A stretch of DNA of 10,051 nt, taken from NCBI GenBank assembly GCA_025965495.1, contig JAOPWW010000232.1:1-10051 (forward strand). Reading direction: 5' to 3'. The number at the start of each line of letters is the position of its first letter. Position 1 is the stretch's first letter. A program made the position numbers and the translations under genes. Below are positions 1 to 5,443 of the stretch, piece after piece. This DNA comes from Frankiales bacterium. GTDB taxonomy: Bacteria; Actinomycetota; Actinomycetes; Mycobacteriales; SCTD01. The notes below the pieces were generated by a model, which saw only the letters and a program-made list of their open reading frames with translations, made no database searches and had not been told where the DNA came from.

Positions 1-2776
1 GGCGGCCGCGCACCTGCTGGCCCTGCGCAGGACGGCCGTCGACGGCGTCCTCGAGCGGCCCCGCTCCCGTGCCGTCCCGGCGTTCGAGGAGCAGCTCCAC
101 ACCTCAGGTCCGAGCCCGACGCCGGCCTCGGACCTGGGCGCCCTGGCGACGCGCGGGGTCGTGGCGCAGCTCGCCGCTGCCCGGACCCTGCAGGCGCCGC
201 TCGCGACCGACCACCGACAGGCGCTCGAGGCCGCGTTCGGAGCGGCCGCCGGCCGGGCCCCGTACGTCCTGGAGCGCTCCGACGCGCGCACCCCGGTGGA
301 GACGCTGACGGCTGCCCTGGACAGCGCCCTGCAGAGCGGCCTGCTCGCCGCCGCCCTCACCCCGGCCCAGCTGACACCGCTCCTGCTCGACGTCGTGACC
401 GTGCCCCGTCCGTTCCTGCGCTGGGCCCCGCTGGTCGAGCCCGCCGTCGTCCCGCGGTACCGCTACACCGAGGGCGAGTCCCTGCTGCGGCTGGTCGTCC
501 GCAGCGGCGTCGACGCCGAGGGCGTGGTCACCGACCCCGTCACCTACGGCGCGGCGACCAGGGCGGCGCACCCGGAGCTGGTCCTGGACTGGCGGGCGGA
601 CAGCCAGCGCCACCTCGCGCCGCCGAAGACGAGCATGGTCGAGGCGGAGATGCACGGCTCCCTCGACGAGGCGGTCGGCGCCGCTCCCGCGGCCGCCCGC
701 AAGAAGGTGCTCGGCATCGCGCTGCGCGAGGGCGGGACCTTCCTGCTGCCCGACGTCGCGGACCTCGACCACCCGGGGCAGGTGCTGCCCGTGCAGGGGC
801 TGTCGTTCGAGCTGGGCCCGACGGCGGACCCGCTCGAGGGGACCCCGGTCCCGACGCCGGCGACGCTGAGGCGGTGCGACCCGCTGCTCCCCTGGCTGTA
901 CGCGGTGCACGACATCGACGACCTGCAGGTCCCCTACCTGCCGGACCCGCTCGCGTCCGGCCTGTCGTTCGTGTTCCCCGACGCCGACCTCGGCCTGCAG
1001 GTGTTCGAGAAGAAGGTCGGGCACCTCGGCGCGCAGTCCCTGACGCTCCGCTACCCCGGGACCTGGCCGGCCCTGTCCGCCTACCGGCTCGTGCTCGTCA
1101 GCGGCGACCGCCTCGACGGCGTCGTCGAGGGCGGCGTCGTCACCGTCACGCTGCCTCCCGGCGAGCAGCTCCGGCTCCGGCTGTCGTCGGCGGTGGAGCC
1201 CGGCGCCCTCGACCTGTTCGGACTGTGGCGCACCCTGCACCCGAGCATCAAGGACGTCCCCCAGATCGCGGACGCCGCGGCGGACGGCTGGCTGTGGTGG
1301 CTGACGCCGGCCGCCGAGATGACGCTGGTCCACGCCGTCCCGCGCCCCGTCACCGCTCCCCGCTTCACGGTCCTGCAGGCGGTCCGGCAACCCGGCGCGA
1401 CGACGGCCGACCTGGTCGCCGGCATCGAGGTGCACGCGCCCAGCACCGACTCCCTCGACGTCGAGGCGAGCTGGAGCGAGTGGCACGACGACGTCGCCAA
1501 GCCCGCCCCCGAGCGGGTCACGGTCCAGAGCACCGCGTGCAGCGTCCCCGTCGCACCGGCCGAGCCGGTCGTGGTGCTGACCGGAGGCCTGGCCCTGTCG
1601 TGGAGCCACCTGGCCGTCCACCACCTCGGCGACACCCGCCACCGCACGGTCGACTACGTCGCCCGGGGCACGACGCGGTACCGGGAGTTCTTCCCCGTGC
1701 AGGTGGCCAGCGGCAAGGAGGAGCTGTCGCTGGTCTCGGCGCCCCGCACGGTCCGCCTGCCCAGCACCGTCCGGCCGCCCAAGGTCGTCGTGCACGACGT
1801 GCTGCCGCTGTTCCGGTGGAGCGAGGAGACCGAGGCCGCCCAGCCGTTCGGCGTGCGCAGGACGCGGCGCACCGGCGTCCGGGTCTACCTGGACCGGCCC
1901 TGGTACGCCACGGGCGACGGCGAGCTGCTGGCCGTCGTCGTCGGGACCGCGACCGCGACGTCCGCGGCACCGTCGGTGAGCCAGTGGGCCAGCGACCCGG
2001 TGTGGCTGCAGAGCGGGCCCGCTGACGCCTCCGCGCTGCCGCTCGTCGACCCCCTGCACCTGCTGGGCTTCGACGACCGCCACGACGCGGGACGCCCGGT
2101 CACGGGGCTCGTGCCGGTCCAGCTCGTGGACCTGCCGAACGCCCCCGCCGTGTCCCTGCTCGGCTACCAGCCGGAGTACAACGCCGAGCGGCAGCTGTGG
2201 TTCCTCGACGTCGACCTGGACGCGGGGGCGGCGTTCTGGCCGTTCGTCCGGCTCGCTGTCGCCCGGTACCAGCCGGACTCGCTGCCCGGGCTGGCGCTGG
2301 GACCCGTGGTCCTCACCGACTTCGCCCAGCTGACGCCCGAGCGCAGCACCGCGGTCGCCCGCACGCACGACGGCCGCGTCAAGGTCGCGGTCACCGGGTC
2401 GGTCGGCCTGCCGCGGCCGTGGGAGGCCCCCGTGCGCGTTGGCCGCGGCCCCGTCGGCGTCGCTGCGGCCCTCGCCCCGTCACGCCGGATGCACGTCCGG
2501 CTCGAACGTCGGGTGCCCGAGGTCGGGACCGACCTCGGCTGGGAGGTGCTGTCCGCGGCCGAGCTCCCGGTCCTGAGCAACCTGGGCTCGTTCGTCACCT
2601 GGGAGGGCCTGGTCGACCTGCCGCCCTCGGACCCCGCGAGGCCGGGTCACGGCAGCGACCTGCGGATCGTCGTCGAGGAGGAGGAGCGGCTGCAGGCCGA
2701 CCCCGCCGGCCCGCTCGAGGGCGGCGCGCTCCGGACCGGGTCGCGCGTCGTGTACCTCGACCAGGTCCTGCTCTGA
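1..2776 (+). CDS. Large beta-rich protein of unknown function, 5'-truncated by the window edge
   Basis: The reading frame is open from base 2 to a TGA at 2774-2776, giving 924 residues. The true start lies upstream of the window; the GTG at 161 is only an internal candidate. I do not recognise a named domain. The protein has no transmembrane segment and alternates short hydrophobic strands with Pro/Gly/Asp turns, suggesting several beta-sandwich modules. Two blocks look like conserved family signatures: GDTRHRTVDYVARGTTRYRE beginning near fragment residue 543, and a block at about 720-763 (YNAERQLW, then FVRLAVARYQPDSLPG). I recall similar blocks in large uncharacterised bacterial proteins, but this is memory and not a search. 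The C-terminus (RIVVEEEE, then SRVVYLDQVLL) looks like a complete domain end, so only the N-terminus is missing. It converges on the ATPase-regulator gene 16 bases away. The coding call is firm; the function is unknown. Confidence 0.85.
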   Translation, partial: AAAHLLALRRTAVDGVLERPRSRAVPAFEEQLHTSGPSPTPASDLGALATRGVVAQLAAARTLQAPLATDHRQALEAAFGAAAGRAPYVLERSDARTPVETLTAALDSALQSGLLAAALTPAQLTPLLLDVVTVPRPFLRWAPLVEPAVVPRYRYTEGESLLRLVVRSGVDAEGVVTDPVTYGAATRAAHPELVLDWRADSQRHLAPPKTSMVEAEMHGSLDEAVGAAPAAARKKVLGIALREGGTFLLPDVADLDHPGQVLPVQGLSFELGPTADPLEGTPVPTPATLRRCDPLLPWLYAVHDIDDLQVPYLPDPLASGLSFVFPDADLGLQVFEKKVGHLGAQSLTLRYPGTWPALSAYRLVLVSGDRLDGVVEGGVVTVTLPPGEQLRLRLSSAVEPGALDLFGLWRTLHPSIKDVPQIADAAADGWLWWLTPAAEMTLVHAVPRPVTAPRFTVLQAVRQPGATTADLVAGIEVHAPSTDSLDVEASWSEWHDDVAKPAPERVTVQSTACSVPVAPAEPVVVLTGGLALSWSHLAVHHLGDTRHRTVDYVARGTTRYREFFPVQVASGKEELSLVSAPRTVRLPSTVRPPKVVVHDVLPLFRWSEETEAAQPFGVRRTRRTGVRVYLDRPWYATGDGELLAVVVGTATATSAAPSVSQWASDPVWLQSGPADASALPLVDPLHLLGFDDRHDAGRPVTGLVPVQLVDLPNAPAVSLLGYQPEYNAERQLWFLDVDLDAGAAFWPFVRLAVARYQPDSLPGLALGPVVLTDFAQLTPERSTAVARTHDGRVKVAVTGSVGLPRPWEAPVRVGRGPVGVAAALAPSRRMHVRLERRVPEVGTDLGWEVLSAAELPVLSNLGSFVTWEGLVDLPPSDPARPGHGSDLRIVVEEEERLQADPAGPLEGGALRTGSRVVYLDQVLL

Positions 2777-2799
2777 GCGCCTCGGCGCCGGGTCAGAGC
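2770..2799. terminator. Candidate bidirectional terminator hairpin between convergent genes
   Basis: GCTCTGA (2770-2776) and TCAGAGC (2793-2799) form a perfect 7-bp inverted repeat that contains the stop codons of both convergent genes. The 16 bases between can form an inner 4-bp GCGC stem (2777-2780 with 2785-2788) with a CTCG tetraloop, leaving bases 2789-2792 as a bulge. Neither strand has a T-tract. This fits the U-less hairpins proposed at gene ends in high-GC actinobacteria, but activity is inferred. Three of the seven pairs follow automatically from TGA facing TCA. Confidence 0.45.
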
Positions 2800-4739
2800 C
2801 GGCAGCGGTACCCGAAGCCGCGCACGGTCTCGACGGCCGAGGCGTGCGGGCCGAGCTTCTTGCGCAGGGAGCGCACGACGCTGTCGACGACGTTGCTGCC
2901 GCTCACGTCGTCGTAGCCCCACACGTCGAGCAGGACGGCCGCCCGCGAGACGACCTTCCCGCGCCGGGCGCACAGGTGCTCCAGGACCCCGAACTCCAGC
3001 GGCGTCAGGGACACCCGCTCGCCGTCCAGCACGACCTCGCCCGCGTCCTCGTCGAGGGTGAGCACCTCCTGCACGCCGAGCTCGGCGGCGGCGAGGTCGG
3101 CGAGCCACCCGTCGACCGACCCGGGACCGAAGTCCAGCAGTGCCGAGTGGTAGGTGACCCCGTCGAGGTCCACCTGCGCCGCGGGCAGCAGCCGGAAGCG
3201 CAGCCGGGTCATGACGGGGGCGAACGCCTCGAGGCCCCGCACCGTCGTGTAGACCCGGCGCAGGTCCGGACGCATCGCCATGTAGGCGCGCTTCACGTCG
3301 AGCCAGCACGCCGCCTGGACCGGCGACGGCCCCTCCCCGTCCTCGCCCAGCCACCGCCGCAGGAACAGCACCCGCTCCCCCTTGGCGACCGGGTGCTCCC
3401 GCAGGTGGTGCCACCACGCGGCCGTGAGCGGGTCGGCCAGCAGGACCGAGCGCGGCACGTCGCCGGGCTCGAAGACGAGGCCGAAGCCGACGACGGCTCC
3501 CTCCTTGTCGAGGACGACGGAGAACGCCTCGGGCGCCCGGTCCCACCACTCCCGCAGGCACCGGGCGGAGCCCTCCGGCTCGAGCGCACCGGCGAGGGCC
3601 AGCACCACCGGTCCGTGCACCCGGGCGGCCGGCTCGACGGTCAGCGTCTGGGCTCCCGTGGGGAAGAACGCCTCGCGGCAGACCGGGTTGTCGATGAGGT
3701 AGAGCAGGTCGGCCGTGCAGCGCCAGTGGTCCGGGGTGCCGACGTCGGCCGCCTCCTCGCGCAGCTGCCGCCAGGCGGCGAGCCGCACCGCGCGGTAGCG
3801 CTCGGGGTCGGAGGAGCGCAGGGTGGCCGCGATCGCCTGCTGCACCGAGGCGTGCAGGACCAGCCCGTCGCGCCCCGTCTCGACGAACGGCAGGGCCTGC
3901 AGGCGTGCGAACGTCTCCTCGGGAGCGTGGTCCGGCATCGTCGTGCGCAGCAGCGAGAGCGTGGTGCGCCGCACCACGGACGCCACGTCCAGGGCCTCCC
4001 GCGTCACCGCGTCGCGGACGTCGGAGACGAACAGCCGGGTGAGCTCCGCGACGACGGACTGCGTCGCCGCCTCGTCCAGGTCGAGGTCCGGGCGCTCGAC
4101 GGCCGCCGACGCCGCGAGGCACAGCGCCAGCGGGTGTCCCTGGGCGACGCCGCCGAGGCGCGCAGCCGTGGTGCCGACGACGCCCCGCTCGGCCAGGAGC
4201 TCGAGCGCCGCGACGTCGTCGAGCGGCCCGAGGGTCACGGGGCGGAACAGCCCCCGCCACTCGGGGCTGGCGCGCCACGCCGTGACGGGCGGGTCGCGGC
4301 CCACGAGGACCATCCGCGCGTTGTCGTGCAGCGCGGGGACGAAGGTCGTGCGCAGCCAGGTGTCGAGCAGCCGGAAGGCCTCGTACTGGTCCAGCGCGAG
4401 GACGACCCGCTCCCCCGCGGAGGCCAGCCGGCCCACGACCTCGTCCAGCTGCGACGTCGTCGTGCCGAGCGCGCGCCCGACCTCGCTCAGGAAGCCGCGG
4501 CCGGTCGGCTCGACGGTGCGGCAGTCGAGGCGCACGACCGCCGCACCGTCCTGCGCCTGCTCCTCGAGGAACGCGTCGAGGAGCACCGACTTGCCGATCC
4601 CGGCGACGCCGTGGAGGTGGACGACGAGCGTCTCGTCCTCGTGGTCGGTCAGCCGCCGCAGCAGCCGGAGCTCCTGCTCGCGGCCCCGGGGAGCCCGCGC
4701 GGCCCGGCGGGCGAGGAGGGTCGACATGGTCACGACCAC
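2793..4739 (-). CDS. STAND-type ATPase with GNAT-like middle region and C-terminal OmpR/PhoB-type winged helix (transcription regulator)
   Basis: This 648-residue protein is a probable one-component, ATP-dependent transcription regulator acting in the cytoplasm. It has a Walker A motif, GVAGIGKS, at residues 44-51, a Walker B-like VVLALDQYE at 112-120, a GRDPP sensor-like segment at 147-151, and GHPLAL at 201-206, which matches the GxP motif of NB-ARC/STAND ATPases. A helical region follows to about 350. Residues about 362-545 (EAFSVVLDKEGAVVGFGLVF, then CWLDVKRAY and YHSALLDFGPGSVDGW) resemble a GNAT acyltransferase fold, but no clear acetyl-CoA pyrophosphate loop is visible, so it may be a sensor. 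Residues about 556-648 are an OmpR/PhoB-type winged helix, with LTPLEFGVLEHL, the recognition-helix region SNVVDSVVRSLRKKL, and the wing ETVRGFGYRCRL. The GTG at 4739 is preferred because GGAGAG and GAGG lie just upstream. The ATG at 4727 has no good ribosome site. It lies 64 bases downstream of the tautomerase gene. Its ligand and targets are unknown. Confidence 0.9.
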   Translation of the reverse strand: MVVTMSTLLARRAARAPRGREQELRLLRRLTDHEDETLVVHLHGVAGIGKSVLLDAFLEEQAQDGAAVVRLDCRTVEPTGRGFLSEVGRALGTTTSQLDEVVGRLASAGERVVLALDQYEAFRLLDTWLRTTFVPALHDNARMVLVGRDPPVTAWRASPEWRGLFRPVTLGPLDDVAALELLAERGVVGTTAARLGGVAQGHPLALCLAASAAVERPDLDLDEAATQSVVAELTRLFVSDVRDAVTREALDVASVVRRTTLSLLRTTMPDHAPEETFARLQALPFVETGRDGLVLHASVQQAIAATLRSSDPERYRAVRLAAWRQLREEAADVGTPDHWRCTADLLYLIDNPVCREAFFPTGAQTLTVEPAARVHGPVVLALAGALEPEGSARCLREWWDRAPEAFSVVLDKEGAVVGFGLVFEPGDVPRSVLLADPLTAAWWHHLREHPVAKGERVLFLRRWLGEDGEGPSPVQAACWLDVKRAYMAMRPDLRRVYTTVRGLEAFAPVMTRLRFRLLPAAQVDLDGVTYHSALLDFGPGSVDGWLADLAAAELGVQEVLTLDEDAGEVVLDGERVSLTPLEFGVLEHLCARRGKVVSRAAVLLDVWGYDDVSGSNVVDSVVRSLRKKLGPHASAVETVRGFGYRCRL

Positions 4740-4756
4740 GACGGCCTCGTCTCTCC

Positions 4757-4787
4757 GGGCCGCCCATGCTGCTCCTGCCGGGCGCCC
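4757..4787 (-). other. Weak intercistronic hairpin upstream of the ATPase-regulator
   Basis: GGGC-C-GCCC (4757-4765) can pair with GGGCGCCC (4780-4787), giving eight pairs with one bulged C (4761) and a 14-base loop. It lies between the tautomerase stop and the regulator start and is not followed by a T-tract. In DNA this GC-rich such structures also occur by chance. A role in limiting read-through or positioning ribosomes is only inferred. Confidence 0.2.
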
Positions 4788-4795
4788 CTGTACAG

Positions 4796-4811
4796 CGGCC
4801 TGCTCAGGCCG
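4796..4811 (-). terminator. Candidate hairpin over the tautomerase stop codon
   Basis: CGGCCT (4796-4801) pairs perfectly with AGGCCG (4806-4811) around a GCTC loop, and the tautomerase stop codon (4804-4806) sits at the edge of the loop. It is compact and GC-only apart from one A-T pair, with no T-tract. It could attenuate transcription between tautomerase and regulator, so the downstream gene may be expressed at a lower level. This is unproven. Confidence 0.3.
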
Positions 4812-5028
4812 GCACGCCCGCGGCGACCGCCTTGATGTCGGCGGTCGTCAGGGCGTTCCCGCCGATGCCCCAGTCTCCGCTCCGGACCTCCTCGATGACG
4901 ACCCAGGTGTAGGGACGCATCGCCTCGCCCTCGATGGTGACCATGGCGTCGGTCAGCCTCTGGACCATCTGTCCCTTGTCCTCCTCCGAGAACACGTTCT
5001 CCACGACCTTGACGTTGATGAGCGGCAT
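4804..5028 (-). CDS. Tautomerase-superfamily protein (4-oxalocrotonate tautomerase-like small subunit)
   Basis: This 74-residue protein starts MPLINVKVVENVF. After removal of the initiator methionine, Pro1 would be the catalytic base that defines the tautomerase superfamily (4-OT, MIF, CHMI). The length suits a 4-OT-type subunit, which normally assembles as a hexamer. The GDWGIGG segment at 51-57 corresponds to the GHFGIGG region of classical 4-OT. The Arg11 and Arg39 equivalents of classical 4-OT are not apparent: Val-Phe follows ENV, and TWVVIEEV replaces VRVIITEM. Arg38, in MRPYTW, may be an alternative substrate-binding residue. The substrate is therefore not predictable, and no aromatic meta-cleavage genes are nearby. 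The ATG at 5028 has a strong ribosome site, AGGGAGGG, about 7 bases upstream; the upstream extension of the frame has non-coding character and removes Pro1. The gene precedes the ATPase-regulator, probably in the same transcript. Confidence 0.9.
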   Translation of the reverse strand: MPLINVKVVENVFSEEDKGQMVQRLTDAMVTIEGEAMRPYTWVVIEEVRSGDWGIGGNALTTADIKAVAAGVPA

Positions 5029-5053
5029 GACCCGTCCCTCCCTGGTGTCACGT

Positions 5054-5065
5054 CCGCAGCTGCGG
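5054..5065. promoter_or_regulatory. Palindromic operator-like site upstream of the tautomerase
   Basis: CCGCAGCTGCGG is a perfect 12-base palindrome. It extends to 16 of 18 symmetric positions over 5051-5068. It lies between the tautomerase ribosome site and the candidate -10 box at 5076-5081, about where transcription would begin. That placement suits a repressor operator or a 5'-end hairpin. A 12-base palindrome is not rare in GC-rich DNA, so confidence is low. OmpR/PhoB-type winged helices usually bind direct repeats, so this is not an obvious site for the neighbouring regulator. Confidence 0.25.
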
Positions 5066-5075
5066 GCGTGGTCGG

Positions 5076-5103
5076 ACCGTAGGAGCGTCGGCGCCGCCGT
5101 CGA
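5076..5103 (-). promoter_or_regulatory. Weak sigma70-like promoter candidate for the tautomerase/regulator unit
   Basis: On the minus strand, TCGACG (5103-5098; 4 of 6 to TTGACA) is separated by 16 bases from TACGGT (5081-5076; fits TANNNT). A start near 5069 would give an approximately 40-base leader to the tautomerase ATG. This was found by eye and is not statistically strong. Confidence 0.25.
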
Positions 5104-5139
5104 TGACGAACACGTGAGAACAGGAGGTGGGGCTCGCGC

Positions 5140-5168
5140 TTCCCAAGCACGACGCGGCGGAGTAGAAG
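5140..5168 (+). promoter_or_regulatory. Weak sigma70-like promoter candidate toward the metalloprotease
   Basis: TTCCCA (5140-5145; 4 of 6 to TTGACA) is spaced 17 bases from TAGAAG (5163-5168; 4 of 6 to TATAAT). It lies in the least GC-rich part of the region. If used, the protease leader would be about 270 bases, which is long, so a closer promoter without recognisable boxes is equally possible. Confidence 0.2.
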
Positions 5169-5429
5169 TTCTCGCAGTGTCGGGGGCTGAGGGGCCGCTG
5201 ACGACCGTGCTCGTCGACCTGCTGGTGGCACGACGCAGACTGCCGCAGAGGTCCTGGCCGGCGCACCGCGCCGCGCCCGGGGGTGTCCCCACGCCGCTCG
5301 ACGCCCGCCTCACCGCGCGGCGCCCCCCGCGCCCCGGACGCCCTGCAGCCCGCGGCCCCTCCTCCCCGCACCCGAGAGTCCGTGACCACGTCGCAGCAGG
5401 CGGCGGGTGCGGCGACGGTCCGAGACCTA

Positions 5430-5437
5430 GGGAAGGG
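5430..5437 (+). promoter_or_regulatory. Ribosome binding site that fixes the metalloprotease start
   Basis: The purine run GGGAAGGG ends 6 bases before the ATG at 5444. The frame is open far upstream (to about 4934) but the upstream translation looks non-coding, so this site decides the start. Confidence 0.6.
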
Positions 5438-5443
5438 CTCTCC

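Larger units (their letters stand above)
5029..5443. promoter_or_regulatory. Divergent intergenic control region between tautomerase and metalloprotease
   Basis: These 415 bases separate two divergent genes. Open frames cross the region on both strands, but their translations are Arg/Ser/Pro/Ala-rich with no recognisable domain, so I call no gene here. Bases 5040-5190 look less GC-rich than the flanking genes and hold the best promoter-like sites and a 12-base palindrome. The 3' half (about 5200-5430) is very GC-rich with short imperfect GC inverted repeats, for example GGGGTGTCCCC, and no convincing motif apart from the ribosome site next to the protease start. Confidence 0.5.

Noticed and set aside
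104..2368. A 754-codon open frame on the minus strand opposite the large beta-rich gene
   Set aside because: The translation is Arg/Gln/Gly/Val-rich with no domain, and the plus frame has far better codon use and coherent protein features. It is an antisense shadow typical of high-GC DNA.
2844..4835. A long plus-strand open frame opposite the ATPase-regulator
   Set aside because: The minus strand encodes clear Walker A, STAND and winged-helix motifs; the plus translation is low-complexity Arg/Glu/Gln/His-rich.
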